From: Clostridia bacterium
GTDB taxonomy: Bacteria > Bacillota > Clostridia > UBA1381
Length of the DNA stretch: 64,000 nucleotides
Assembly: GCA_900751885.1 (NCBI GenBank)
Contig: CAADTH010000064.1
Coordinates: forward strand, 186,001 to 250,000
Direction of reading: 5' to 3'
How positions within the stretch are numbered: position 1 is the stretch's first letter; the number at the start of each line of letters is the position of its first letter. A model generated the notes under the pieces. The model saw only the letters and a program-made list of their open reading frames with translations, made no database searches and had not been told where the DNA came from. The translations under genes were made by a program, and so were the position numbers. This document shows positions 9,390 through 18,333 of the stretch, piece by piece.

Positions 9390-10094
9390 TTATTCATGCT
9401 TATAATGCTCAATCATGCCAAGCTTATTCAAAGGCCAAATCCGAAGCTGTGCTTTTCCCATGATTGCATCGAACGGAACCTGCCCAAGCTCTGACGAACG
9501 GCTGTCCTTGCTGGCATTGCGGTTGTCACCCATGACAAATACATTTCCCTCTTCTACCTTGATTGGGAACTGTACTCTCGCGTCAATCGGCTTTGTCGTA
9601 CCTTTATAGTATGGCTCATCCAGAACCTTTCCATCAACAGTCACCTCGCCGTCATCGGTCAAATCTATGGTTTGTCCCGGCAGGGCAATGATTCGTTTTA
9701 CATAGTATATTTCCTTCAGATAATCAGGCTTTGTAAATTTGAATTTTACCTTCTGTAAAAACGTCATTTCTTTTCCTGTTGTTCTCTCTAAGGATGCAAT
9801 GTATTCCTGACGCTTTTTATACGCCGAATCCAAAATAATGATGTCTCCTGCGGACGGCTTATAACCGAGCTTTGTCACAACCAGCCGGTCATTATTGATT
9901 AAGGTTGGATACATGCTTGAGCCATCCACCCGTACAATATCAAAAATAAAAACCTTTACAATCAATGTGATAACAAGCGCAATGACGATCACATTGACCC
10001 ATTCTAAAATTTCGCGTCCGAGATTGAAGGTCTCTGTCTCTTCTACGTGGGATGTTACCTCTTGTGCATGCGCTTCCTTGTCAAACTCATCCAT
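9390..10094 (-). CDS. lepB: Signal peptidase I
   Basis: A 234-residue type I signal peptidase that cleaves Sec/Tat signal peptides on the outer face of the membrane. One N-terminal membrane helix (residues about 32-52) is followed by the catalytic domain with Ser60 in DGSSMYPTL and Lys133 in YVKRIIALPGQ, then GDNRNASKDSR, the conserved box E. I use the ATG at 10094, which has AGGAG eight bases upstream, instead of the in-frame ATG at 10112. It lies between rplS and rbgA on the same strand, but a terminator separates it from rplS. Confidence 0.96.
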   Translation of the reverse strand: MDEFDKEAHAQEVTSHVEETETFNLGREILEWVNVIVIALVITLIVKVFIFDIVRVDGSSMYPTLINNDRLVVTKLGYKPSAGDIIILDSAYKKRQEYIASLERTTGKEMTFLQKVKFKFTKPDYLKEIYYVKRIIALPGQTIDLTDDGEVTVDGKVLDEPYYKGTTKPIDARVQFPIKVEEGNVFVMGDNRNASKDSRSSELGQVPFDAIMGKAQLRIWPLNKLGMIEHYKHE

Positions 10095-10224
10095 GAACGA
10101 TTCTCCTAACATTCTAATATTAGTATTTATTATACTACATGATATATGAAATAAAAATAGATAAATTGTTAAGCTTTAGCCTGTCATACTGTTTCCTGAT
10201 TTTTCCGATGGGAGAAATAGATAA

Positions 10225-10260
10225 ACAAAAAGGGACAATCCTTGTCCCTTTTTGTTTTTC
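10225..10260. terminator. Intrinsic terminator after rplS
   Basis: Arms ACAAAAAGGGACAA (10225-10238) and its complement (10242-10255) with a 3-base loop, followed by T-rich sequence. It lies 3 bp beyond the rplS stop and upstream of lepB. Confidence 0.85.
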
Positions 10261-10262
10261 AC

Positions 10263-10613
10263 TTAAATTCTCTCTTTTACCTTTGCCGCTTTACCAACTC
10301 TGTCACGCAGGTAATAAAGCTTTGCACGTCTTACCTTACCTTTTCTCGACACCTCAATCTTTTCGATTGTAGGGGAGTTTACAGGCCATGTCTTTTCTAC
10401 ACCGACATTGTAAGAAATACGTCTTACTGTAAAAGTCTCAGCAATTCCGCCGCCCTGCTTTTTGATGATGGTACCTTCAAACATCTGCGTTCTGGTACGG
10501 TTGCCTTCCTTTACCTTAATGTACACCTTTACCGTGTCGCCCACCTTTAATTCCGGCAGGTCTGTTCTAATTTGGTCTTTTGTCAAAGCATCAATGATTT
10601 CCTGATTGTTCAT
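10263..10613 (-). CDS. rplS: 50S ribosomal protein L19
   Basis: L19 (116 residues) sits at the 30S-50S interface. The conserved segments [49 protein letters not shown] and [24 protein letters not shown] are all present and the length is normal. I use the ATG at 10613, preceded by AAGGAGGGC; a longer open frame to 10655 runs through the leader. It is monocistronic by the visible signals: a strong promoter and leader upstream and a terminator just after. Confidence 0.97.
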   Translation of the reverse strand: MNNQEIIDALTKDQIRTDLPELKVGDTVKVYIKVKEGNRTRTQMFEGTIIKKQGGGIAETFTVRRISYNVGVEKTWPVNSPTIEKIEVSRKGKVRRAKLYYLRDRVGKAAKVKERI

Positions 10614-10681
10614 CACAATGCCCTCCTTCCATTCTAAGACGTTCATGCCGACCACAGGCAGAGGACCGTCCGAGTTTTAAC
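10614..10681 (-). promoter_or_regulatory. Probable L19 autoregulatory leader
   Basis: The 5' UTR between the rplS promoter and start contains nested complementary pieces on the minus strand: GACG...CGTC enclosing TGCC...GGCA. Firmicute rplS genes commonly carry a structured L19-binding leader; this short nested stem fits that by position and shape. I could not run a covariance model search, so the family identity is tentative. Confidence 0.45.
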
Positions 10682-10687
10682 CATAAA

Positions 10688-10716
10688 ATAATATCACAGT
10701 AGGAAAGAAATTGCAA
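10688..10716 (-). promoter_or_regulatory. Sigma-A promoter of rplS
   Basis: On the minus strand TTGCAA (10711-10716) and TATTAT (10688-10693) are spaced by 17 bp, about 75 bp upstream of the rplS start. Confidence 0.7.
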
Positions 10717-10810
10717 GCATTTTTTTGAAATCTCAGAAAATAAATTTACCGCATAGCGAAACGGGAAACAGGGAAAACTATGAAAAGCATACATGCAGGA
10801 GGAAAAATGG

Positions 10811-11839
10811 ATGAATCATACTGGAACAAAAACGGTGGCGGCTATTTTGGTATTTATCGTTTGTATCGGCATCGTTTCGACTACAACAAAACAAAAGGAA
10901 TCGGAAAAAGAGTTGCCGAGAACAGAACGGATGGTGTTCGAAAACGCGAACGACCAGTCTGGGGCAGCAGAAAAAATACTCGATTGTGTGGTGGGTATTT
11001 CGTCAAGACAGGGACAAAGCGAGTCTGTAGGATCTGGGTTCATCGTCACCGAAAATGGATATATCGCGACAAACTATCACGTGGTTGGAAGCATCAATGC
11101 ACCGCTTAAAGTCACACTCTCTGACGGAAAAGTCGTTTCAGGCAAAGCGCTTTGGGGAGAACCTGTTTTGGATGTTGCAATCGTAAAGATTTCTCAGGAG
11201 GGACTCACTCCAGCCGTTTTAGGAGATGCAAAAGCACTGCGCCCTGGAGAAGCCGCCATTGCAGTCGGGAATCCGCTGGGACTTCAATTCCAGCGCACTG
11301 TCACAGCCGGTGTCATCAGCGCCCTCAATCGGACAATCACCGTAGAACAGGATGGCAGTAATGTATTCATGGAGGATTTGATTCAAACCGACGCCTCCAT
11401 CAACCCTGGCAACAGCGGAGGTCCCCTTGTAAACGGCAGTGGGGAGGTGGTAGGCATCAACACCATCAAGGTCAGCACAGCCGAAGGAATTGGGTTTGCT
11501 GTACCAATCAATTTACTTCGCCCTGTGATTGATTCCTTTGAGAAAAACGGAGCCTTCAAAACGCCGTATCTTGGGATTTATGGGTATGATAAAAACATGG
11601 CGCAGTATCTGAATCAGGATTTTGGAAGCCGGTCAGGTGTGATGATTGCCTATACAGAAAAGGGGAGCCCGGCGGAAAAGGCAGGATTATCTGTCGGAAG
11701 CATTATCACACATATCAACCGCCATCCGGTCAATACCATGCTGGAGGTACGTGAAATTCTATATGGCATGCAGTCAGGGGAATGTACGTTCAGTGTGATT
11801 CAAAATGGCACGCTATCCGAAATCAAGGTGGCTCTTTGA
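10811..11839 (+). CDS. HtrA/DegP-family serine protease
   Basis: A 342-residue membrane-anchored trypsin-like protease. Residues 9-24 form an N-terminal membrane anchor. The catalytic triad is His90 (ATNYHVVG), Asp121 (LDVAIVK) and Ser202 (NPGNSGGP), followed by one PDZ domain (about residues 255-340) with the carboxylate-binding YLGIYGYD region. Such enzymes degrade or refold damaged exported proteins at the membrane. An in-frame ATG at 10793 overlaps the ribosome binding site; AGGAGG eight bases before 10811 decides the later start. It is smaller than two-PDZ DegP and similar in size to HtrA of other Firmicutes. Confidence 0.93.
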   Translation: MNHTGTKTVAAILVFIVCIGIVSTTTKQKESEKELPRTERMVFENANDQSGAAEKILDCVVGISSRQGQSESVGSGFIVTENGYIATNYHVVGSINAPLKVTLSDGKVVSGKALWGEPVLDVAIVKISQEGLTPAVLGDAKALRPGEAAIAVGNPLGLQFQRTVTAGVISALNRTITVEQDGSNVFMEDLIQTDASINPGNSGGPLVNGSGEVVGINTIKVSTAEGIGFAVPINLLRPVIDSFEKNGAFKTPYLGIYGYDKNMAQYLNQDFGSRSGVMIAYTEKGSPAEKAGLSVGSIITHINRHPVNTMLEVREILYGMQSGECTFSVIQNGTLSEIKVAL

Positions 11840-11858
11840 GTAAAAATCGCAATATTAC

Positions 11859-11887
11859 TTGACACACAACCTATATAAAGGTAAAAT
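11859..11887 (+). promoter_or_regulatory. Sigma-A promoter of hisS-aspS
   Basis: A perfect TTGACA (11859-11864) and TAAAAT (11882-11887) with a 17-bp spacer, directly after htrA. Predicted transcription start is near 11894. Confidence 0.8.
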
Positions 11888-11893
11888 AACCTA

Positions 11894-11940
11894 AGAGTAT
11901 TTTCAAAACTCTCATTCCTTGTGGATTGAGAGTTTTTTTA
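11894..11940 (+). promoter_or_regulatory. Short attenuator-like hairpin leader before hisS
   Basis: A terminator-type hairpin, AAAACTCTCA (11905-11914) pairing with TGAGAGTTTT (11927-11936) and followed by TTTA, begins only about 11 bases after the predicted start site. A competing 5-bp stem, AGAGT (11894-11898) with ACTCT (11908-11912), would exclude it. There is no room for a T-box. It may instead be the htrA terminator with the promoter placed just ahead of it. Confidence 0.5.
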
Positions 11941-11955
11941 GAAGGAGTAGAGACA

Positions 11956-13227
11956 ATGGAAATCAAAGCGCCAAAAGGAACGAGGGATTTACTTCCCAGC
12001 CAATCCTATGAGTGGAAGTATGTAGAATCGGTATTTGATGAGGTGTGTCAGAATTTCGGATACAAGGAGGTTCGTACACCGACATTTGAACATACAGAGC
12101 TGTTTTCGCGCGGTGTAGGAGATACAACCGATGTGGTAGAAAAACAGATGTATACCTTTTTAGATAAGGCAGGCAGAAGCGTGACTCTGCGTCCCGAAGG
12201 GACGTCCCCTGTCGTGCGCAGCTTTTTAGAGCATCACCTGTATGCGGAAGCTCTGCCTGCAAAAATGTACTATAATATTCCCTGCTTCCGCTATGAAAAG
12301 CCACAGGCAGGACGGCTTCGGGAATTTCACCAGTTTGGGGTGGAGGCGTTTGGCTCGGAGCATCCGACCATCGACGCAGAAATCATCTCTCTTGCAGTGG
12401 TATTCTTAGAAAGGCTTGGACTTTCCAATTTGGAGGTCAGCTTGAATAGCATCGGATGTCCAGTCTGCCGAAAGAAATATAATGAAGTGCTTCGCGAGTA
12501 TTTCCGGCCGCATTTGGACGAGCTGTGCGACACATGCCGTGGACGTTTTGAGCGAAATCCACTTCGGATTTTAGACTGCAAATCAGAGACCTGTCAAGCA
12601 ATTGCAAAGGATGCTCCAGTGTTGCTCGATTATATCTGTGATGACTGCAAAACCCATTTTGAAACCGTAAAGTCACTGCTTACGCAGATGGAGATTCAGT
12701 ATAAAATCGATTCGGGCATTGTGCGCGGTCTGGATTACTACACTAAAACAGTATTTGAAATCGTATCCGAGCACATCGGAGCGAAAAGTACAGTGTGCGG
12801 CGGCGGACGCTATGATGGGCTAGTCGAGGAGCTGGGAGGCAATCCGGTGCCTGGAATCGGGTTTGGACTGGGAATCGAACGGCTTCTCTTGACGTTGGAG
12901 GCAAATGGGGTCAAGATACCAAAGCAAAAAACAACGGATGTTTTTTTGGTGTCTCTTGGGGAAAAAGCGGCATCCTACGTACCAAAATTGGCGTTTGACC
13001 TTAGAAGACAACAAATCAGCGTGGATACCGACCACATGGGAAGAGGTCTAAAGGCACAGATGAAGTACGCCGATAAAATGAATTGCCGCTATACCGCAGT
13101 AATCGGCGACAATGAAATCGACGCGGGACAGATTGAACTGAAAAATATGGAGACAGGAGAAAAGTACCTGTTGCAGATAGAAAACATCGCAGAATTTTTT
13201 GAGGGGGAAACGCAATGGAAACGTTAA
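11956..13227 (+). CDS. hisS: Histidyl-tRNA synthetase
   Basis: HisRS (423 residues), a class II synthetase charging tRNA-His. Visible family motifs: KAPKGTRDLLP at the N-terminus, RGVGDTTDVVEKQMYTF, motif 2 region YYNIPCFRYEKPQAGRLREFHQFGVE, the HisA-like SGIVRGLDYYTKTVFE, and the motif 3 GIGFGLGIERL. A four-cysteine segment (CPVCRKKY, CDTCRGRF, CICDDCK) in the insertion domain may bind zinc. GAAGGAG precedes the ATG at 11956. The last 13 bp overlap aspS, the conserved hisS-aspS pair of Firmicutes. Confidence 0.97.
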   Translation: MEIKAPKGTRDLLPSQSYEWKYVESVFDEVCQNFGYKEVRTPTFEHTELFSRGVGDTTDVVEKQMYTFLDKAGRSVTLRPEGTSPVVRSFLEHHLYAEALPAKMYYNIPCFRYEKPQAGRLREFHQFGVEAFGSEHPTIDAEIISLAVVFLERLGLSNLEVSLNSIGCPVCRKKYNEVLREYFRPHLDELCDTCRGRFERNPLRILDCKSETCQAIAKDAPVLLDYICDDCKTHFETVKSLLTQMEIQYKIDSGIVRGLDYYTKTVFEIVSEHIGAKSTVCGGGRYDGLVEELGGNPVPGIGFGLGIERLLLTLEANGVKIPKQKTTDVFLVSLGEKAASYVPKLAFDLRRQQISVDTDHMGRGLKAQMKYADKMNCRYTAVIGDNEIDAGQIELKNMETGEKYLLQIENIAEFFEGETQWKR

Positions 13228-15008
13228 AAGGACTAAAACGCACTCACCGCTGTGGGGAACTCAGCGAGAAAAATATCGGACAAGAGGTTGTCGTCATGGG
13301 CTGGACACAGGTATACCGCCAGCTTGGCGCGCTTACCTTTATCGATTTGAGAGATATCAGCGGAATCATTCAGCTTTCCTTTGCACAGGAGGTTTCGGAG
13401 GAAGCATTCCAAAAGGCACAGACTGTCCGAAATGAATATGTCCTTGCGGCAAAGGGAGAGGTCGTAAAGCGTTCCTCTGTCAATCCCAATCTTCCGACAG
13501 GACAAATTGAAATCAAGGTGACAGAGCTTCGTATCTTGAATCAATCGGAAACTCCTCCGTTTGCAATTGAAGAAAATTCTAAAGTGAAGGATGAAATCCG
13601 TTTAAAATACCGCTATCTGGACCTTCGCCGTCCGGACGTACAAAAAAATCTGATTGTGCGCCATCGAATTGCGCAGATTGCACGGCAATATTTTTCACAC
13701 AATCAGTTTTTGGAAGTGGAAACGCCAATGCTGATAAAAAGCTCGCCGGAGGGAGCGCGCGACTACCTCGTACCAAGCAGGGTACATCCGGGCAGCTTTT
13801 ACGCACTCCCGCAGTCACCACAGCTCTATAAACAGCTTCTGATGGTATCTGGCATGGACCGGTATTTCCAAATTGTAAAATGCTTCCGCGATGAGGATTT
13901 GCGTGCAGACCGCCAGCCTGAATTTACCCAAATCGATTTGGAGATGTCATTTGTCGACGCGGATGATGTCATGCAACTCAATGAAGCGTTTCTTCAAACT
14001 CTTTTTAAGGAAATAGCAGGCTATGACATCCAGCTTCCGCTTCGCCGTATTCCATATGAGGAAGCGATGGCGCGGTACGGCTCAGATAAGCCGGATACTC
14101 GCTTTGGACTTGAACTTGTGGATGTATCCGACACCATTAAAAATTGCGGCTTCAAGGTGTTTTCAGGTGCAGTGGAAACGGGCGGAAGTGTACGCGGCAT
14201 CAATGTAACAGGCGCCGGTGATAAATTTACGCGCAAGCAGCTCGACGCTCTCGCCGAATTTGTAAAGACCTATCAGGCAAAGGGGCTTGCATGGCTCATT
14301 GTTGGCGAAGCAGAGCACCGCTCTTCCTTTGCAAAATTCTTGACGCCGGACGAAGTGAATGCAATGATTGCGAAGATGAACGCAAAGCAGGGAGACCTTC
14401 TTCTGTTCGTTGCAGACAAAAATTCTGTGGTTTTGCAATCTCTTGGAGCACTCCGTTTGGAGATTGCAAAAATGCTCGACTTGATTCCAGAGGGAACATA
14501 TGACCTTCTGTGGGTGACAGAATTCCCTCTTCTCGAGTACAACGAGGAGGAGGAGCGCTACACGGCAATGCACCATCCATTCACAGCGCCTTTGGACGAG
14601 GATCTTCCGATGCTCAAAACCACGCCGGAAAAAGTGCATGCAAAGGCATATGATATTGTAATCAATGGCTGTGAAGCGGGCGGCGGAAGCGTTCGTATCT
14701 ATAACGCCGAGGTACAGTCAGACATGTTCCGCGCACTTGGCTTTTCCCACGAGGAAGCAATGGACAAGTTTGGGTACTTGATTGAGGCATTCCAGTATGG
14801 CACGCCGCCACACGGCGGAATGGCGTATGGACTCGACCGCCTGGTCATGCTTCTGACCGGATGCGATAATATCAAGGATGTCATTGCGTTTCCAAAGGTG
14901 CAAAATGCGTCCGAACTGATGACCAATGCACCATCTCCAGTGGATCAGAGACAGCTCGATGAGTTATTCATCCATGTAGAGAAAAAAAGCGAGGAAGCCG
15001 AAGCATAA
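13215..15008 (+). CDS. aspS: Aspartyl-tRNA synthetase
   Basis: AspRS (597 residues), bacterial type: N-terminal OB-fold anticodon-binding domain, class II core with motif 2 in FRDEDLRADRQPEFTQIDLEMSF, the bacterial GAD insertion domain (about residues 290-420), and motif 3 in GGMAYGLDRLVMLL. Length is normal for the bacterial form. The start overlaps hisS by 13 bp and has GAGGGGG upstream, so translation is likely coupled. Whether it is discriminating or also charges tRNA-Asn cannot be decided by eye. Confidence 0.97.
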   Translation: METLKGLKRTHRCGELSEKNIGQEVVVMGWTQVYRQLGALTFIDLRDISGIIQLSFAQEVSEEAFQKAQTVRNEYVLAAKGEVVKRSSVNPNLPTGQIEIKVTELRILNQSETPPFAIEENSKVKDEIRLKYRYLDLRRPDVQKNLIVRHRIAQIARQYFSHNQFLEVETPMLIKSSPEGARDYLVPSRVHPGSFYALPQSPQLYKQLLMVSGMDRYFQIVKCFRDEDLRADRQPEFTQIDLEMSFVDADDVMQLNEAFLQTLFKEIAGYDIQLPLRRIPYEEAMARYGSDKPDTRFGLELVDVSDTIKNCGFKVFSGAVETGGSVRGINVTGAGDKFTRKQLDALAEFVKTYQAKGLAWLIVGEAEHRSSFAKFLTPDEVNAMIAKMNAKQGDLLLFVADKNSVVLQSLGALRLEIAKMLDLIPEGTYDLLWVTEFPLLEYNEEEERYTAMHHPFTAPLDEDLPMLKTTPEKVHAKAYDIVINGCEAGGGSVRIYNAEVQSDMFRALGFSHEEAMDKFGYLIEAFQYGTPPHGGMAYGLDRLVMLLTGCDNIKDVIAFPKVQNASELMTNAPSPVDQRQLDELFIHVEKKSEEAEA

Positions 15009-15085
15009 AAAGTTTATAATTTGTTCACAAAATGATGCTGAATTTTTTCGATTCAGTATAGTAAAATAGACAAGAATGTATGAAA

Positions 15086-15118
15086 GAAAGCTAATTTGAA
15101 TCACTCAAATTAGCTTTC
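15086..15118 (+). terminator. Hairpin after aspS, probable terminator
   Basis: Fourteen-base perfect arms (GAAAGCTAATTTGA and complement) around ATCAC. The 3' tail is TCACAG rather than a T run, so termination may be weak or the hairpin may be a leader element of the ABC gene at 15156. Confidence 0.5.
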
Positions 15119-15155
15119 TCACAGTATTGAATCAATACCAAAAGGAGGATTTGCG

Positions 15156-16211
15156 ATGATTGAGATTTGCAATCTCACCAAGTCTTATGGGTCAAAAAAA
15201 GCACTGGATGACATCAGCTTTACAGTCAGCAAAGGTGAAATCGTAGGCTTTTTAGGACCAAACGGCGCAGGAAAATCTACTACAATGAATATCTTAACCG
15301 GCTATATTTCTTCCACATCGGGAAGTGTAACGATAGATGGGCATGATATTTTAGACGAACCCAAAAAGGTAAAACAATGTATCGGATATCTGCCCGAACA
15401 GCCGCCTCTGTATCAAGACATGGCGGTATGGGACTATCTAAGCTTTGTATATGATTTGAAAAAGATAACAAATCAGGAGAAGCAAGTGCATATCCGGAAT
15501 GTGGTTGATAAAGTAGGAATTGATAACGTAAAAAACAGAAAAATTGCGAATCTTTCCAAAGGATATAAACAGCGTGTTGGATTGGCGCAGGCGCTTTTGG
15601 GCGATCCGGAGGTATTAGTTTTAGATGAACCGACGGTAGGACTTGATCCAAAGCAAATCATAGAGATTCGCAATATGATAGAGGAGCTAGGGGAAGAGCA
15701 CACGGTTATTTTAAGCTCCCATATTCTTTCTGAAATCAGTGCGGTGTGTGAGCGCGTGATTATCATCAATCAGGGAAAAATCGTCGCAGAGGATACACCG
15801 GAGCATCTCTCTGAACAATTTGCCACGAAATCAAAAATGCAGCTTCGAATTGCAGGGGAGGAAGAGGATATCATCAATACCTTAAAGGATATTGTCGGTA
15901 TTCAAAAAATACGCCGGTTTGGACAAAAGGAAGAAGGCTCATTTGATTTTGAGATTGAAACGGATTCAAAAATCGACACAGAATTTAATAAACAGCTATT
16001 TTTCGTTTTTGCAGAAAAGGGAATGCCAATTTTGATGCAAAAGGAAGAAGAGACAACGCTTGAGGACATTTTCCTGGAAGCAACGAAGGATGTCGGCACA
16101 GCTTCTGTAGAGCAGCATCCGGAGGAGGATTTAACAGCCGAAACGCAGGAGATACCGGATGCGATTGAGGAAGGCGAGAAGGAGGGAGAGCAAAATGACA
16201 GCAATCTTTAA
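15156..16211 (+). CDS. ABC transporter ATPase, GldA-like
   Basis: A 351-residue ATP-binding subunit. The nucleotide-binding domain (residues 1-220) has Walker A GPNGAGKST, signature LSKGYKQRVGLAQAL, Walker B EVLVLDEPTVGLDP and the H-loop ILSSHIL. A C-terminal regulatory part (residues 225-310) is followed by a long acidic tail rich in Glu. It heads a four-gene cluster with an ABC-2 permease, a GldG-like protein and a DUF4340 protein, all nearly abutting. In Bacteroidetes homologues serve gliding; in Clostridia the substrate is unknown. AAGGAGG precedes the ATG. Confidence 0.93.
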   Translation: MIEICNLTKSYGSKKALDDISFTVSKGEIVGFLGPNGAGKSTTMNILTGYISSTSGSVTIDGHDILDEPKKVKQCIGYLPEQPPLYQDMAVWDYLSFVYDLKKITNQEKQVHIRNVVDKVGIDNVKNRKIANLSKGYKQRVGLAQALLGDPEVLVLDEPTVGLDPKQIIEIRNMIEELGEEHTVILSSHILSEISAVCERVIIINQGKIVAEDTPEHLSEQFATKSKMQLRIAGEEEDIINTLKDIVGIQKIRRFGQKEEGSFDFEIETDSKIDTEFNKQLFFVFAEKGMPILMQKEEETTLEDIFLEATKDVGTASVEQHPEEDLTAETQEIPDAIEEGEKEGEQNDSNL

Positions 16212-16899
16212 ACGCGAGCTGAAGGCGTATTTTAGCTCTATGCTCGGCTATGTATTTCTGACCATTCTGCTGTTGCTTACAGGAACCATGTTCTTTCTAT
16301 ATAATCTCACGCAGAAATCTGGCTCCATGACGAATTTTTTTGCAGGAACCATTTCCTGGGTAATTTTCATTTTGCCGATTTTAACCATGCGCCTTTTCTC
16401 GGAAGACCGCAAATCCAAGACAGAACAGCTGTTGCTCACCGCACCGGTCTCCCTTTGGGAAATCGTGCTGGGCAAATTTCTGGCAGCGTTTTGTGTGTTT
16501 TTGATTGGAACGGCAATCACTGCCCTGTATCCGATTATTCTTTCCTTCTATGGAAAAATACCGCTTGCTGAAACCATTAGTGTGTACGTCGGCTTTATTC
16601 TGTTCTGTGGAATTATTATTTCCATCGGTGCGTTTATGTCCTCCCTGACAGAGAGTCAAATTGTCGCGGCGGTTGCCACCTACGGCGTTGTGGTTGTGAT
16701 GGTATTTTTGAATATCATTGCTGGAAACATATCCAATCCGACCATTGCGGCTATTCTGACATGGATTTCACCAACGGCACGTTTTTCTGATTTCACTATG
16801 GGTGTTTTGAATCTGGAACCAATCCTTTATTATATCAGTATGATTGGGATTTTCCTATTTCTCACAGTCCGTGTGTTTGAGAAACGACGTTGGAGCTAA
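16195..16899 (+). CDS. ABC-2 type permease, GldF-like
   Basis: A 234-residue permease with about six membrane helices and the ABC-2 signature stretches TMRLFSEDRKSKTEQLLLTAPVS and WEIVLGKFLAAF. It is the membrane partner of the preceding ATPase, whose end it overlaps by 17 bp. GGAGGGAG precedes the ATG at 16195; the open frame reaches back to 16159 but that start has no site and lies inside the ATPase tail. The transported substrate is unknown. Confidence 0.92.
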   Translation: MTAIFKRELKAYFSSMLGYVFLTILLLLTGTMFFLYNLTQKSGSMTNFFAGTISWVIFILPILTMRLFSEDRKSKTEQLLLTAPVSLWEIVLGKFLAAFCVFLIGTAITALYPIILSFYGKIPLAETISVYVGFILFCGIIISIGAFMSSLTESQIVAAVATYGVVVVMVFLNIIAGNISNPTIAAILTWISPTARFSDFTMGVLNLEPILYYISMIGIFLFLTVRVFEKRRWS

Positions 16900-16911
16900 G
16901 GAGGGGAAACG

Positions 16912-18333
16912 ATGAAGAATCAAAAAAGGACAAAATATAATATCAACTCAACAGTCGTAATCATTGGAGTGCTTGCGATTGTACTTTTTGTGAATATACT
17001 CGCAACATTGTTTGTCAATCGCTTTCCTGTCAAAATCGACCTGACCTCCTCCAAGCTTTATCAGCTGACTGATGTGACAAAGAATTATCTGAAACAAATT
17101 GATCGTCCAGTCGATATCTATATCCTCTCCTCAGAGACAGATCAGGATAAAGATACGAGAGAAGTGCTGGATAACTATGCAAAAGCAAATTCTAATATCA
17201 CAGTGCAGAACATCGACCCTGAAAAAAATCCAACTTTCGGAAAAAAATATGTTCAAGATTCCAAAACAAGCCTAAAAAATTATGTGATTTTGGACAACGG
17301 AACGCGCTATAAAGCATACGCGCCGGGCGACCTGTACCAAATCGACCAGAATAATCAGAATGTCAATATGAAGGTGGAACAGAAAATCACATCCGGGCTG
17401 AAATATTTGGAGAGTGAGTCTGCTTCTACTGTCTATTTCACCAGCGGCAGGGGAGAAATTGAGCTGACAGGTGCAAAGCAGCGGCTGGAGGAGGAAAACT
17501 ATAAGGTAAAGGATTTGAATCTCGTATCAGAAGACATTCCTTCAGATGCAAGCATTCTTATTATTGCAAGCCCTGATACCGATTATACAATGGCGGAAAT
17601 CAATAAGCTGGACGCTTTTTTGGAACACGGAGGCAAGCTTCAGGTTTGGATGTCAGGCGACAATGCAAAGGAGCTTACGAATCTTTATGAGTATCTCAAG
17701 CGGTGGGGAATCAGCATCAATGATGATTCCATTATTGAAACCTCGAATAATCAGGTTTACTCAGATGGTCAGAACCTGTTTATCTCTCCGGTCATGGAGC
17801 AGTCCGAAATCACCGACCCAATTACAGAAAAAAAGCGTCTCATCGCATATTTGCCGTACTCCAAAAGCCTGGACATTCTGTTTGATACACGGGATGGAAT
17901 CGAGGTTGAAACGCTTTGGAGTACATCAAGTGAGGCGTTTGGCGCAGTGGGATTTGAAGACAGGCAAAACGCGGATAAACAGCCGGACGACAAAGCGGGA
18001 CCTTTGACCGTTTCTGCTGTCGCTATGAAAAAAGGGCAGACCCAAGAGCAGACAGCAGGAGTATTTGTATCCGGAACAACTGCTCTTCTTGATTATAACA
18101 CACAGCTTGTGGAAGGATATTCCTTTGCAAACCTTGATTACTTCATGAACGTGACAAATTATATGCAGGGCTCGATTGATGATATGACGATTCCAATCAA
18201 GACAATGAACGCTGATAAAATTATGATGTCGAATATCTCTGTATTTGCATTCGGTTTTGTGCTTGCAGTCTTGATTCCGCTTATTGTCCTGATTGCCGGA
18301 ATCGTAGTCTGGGCAAGGAGGAGACATCTGTAA
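16912..18333 (+). CDS. GldG-like ABC-associated membrane protein
   Basis: A 473-residue protein with one membrane helix near each end (residues about 15-35 and 440-465) and a large outside domain between them, the layout of the GldG/ABC_transp_aux family. The N-terminal part has the family pattern KIDLTSSKLYQLTDVTKNYL, and SEDIPSDASILIIASPDTDY belongs to the IFT52/GldG-like core. It is expected to work with the ABC pair upstream. GGAGGGGAAACG precedes the ATG, and its stop overlaps the next start by one base. Confidence 0.88.
   Translation: MKNQKRTKYNINSTVVIIGVLAIVLFVNILATLFVNRFPVKIDLTSSKLYQLTDVTKNYLKQIDRPVDIYILSSETDQDKDTREVLDNYAKANSNITVQNIDPEKNPTFGKKYVQDSKTSLKNYVILDNGTRYKAYAPGDLYQIDQNNQNVNMKVEQKITSGLKYLESESASTVYFTSGRGEIELTGAKQRLEEENYKVKDLNLVSEDIPSDASILIIASPDTDYTMAEINKLDAFLEHGGKLQVWMSGDNAKELTNLYEYLKRWGISINDDSIIETSNNQVYSDGQNLFISPVMEQSEITDPITEKKRLIAYLPYSKSLDILFDTRDGIEVETLWSTSSEAFGAVGFEDRQNADKQPDDKAGPLTVSAVAMKKGQTQEQTAGVFVSGTTALLDYNTQLVEGYSFANLDYFMNVTNYMQGSIDDMTIPIKTMNADKIMMSNISVFAFGFVLAVLIPLIVLIAGIVVWARRRHL

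Noticed and set aside
11888..11955. T-box riboswitch for hisS
   Set aside because: Only about 60 bases lie between promoter and start, with no T-box sequence or specifier stem.
15021..15067. Promoter for the ABC cluster
   Set aside because: A TAAAAT box exists, but no acceptable -35 element at 16-18 bp.
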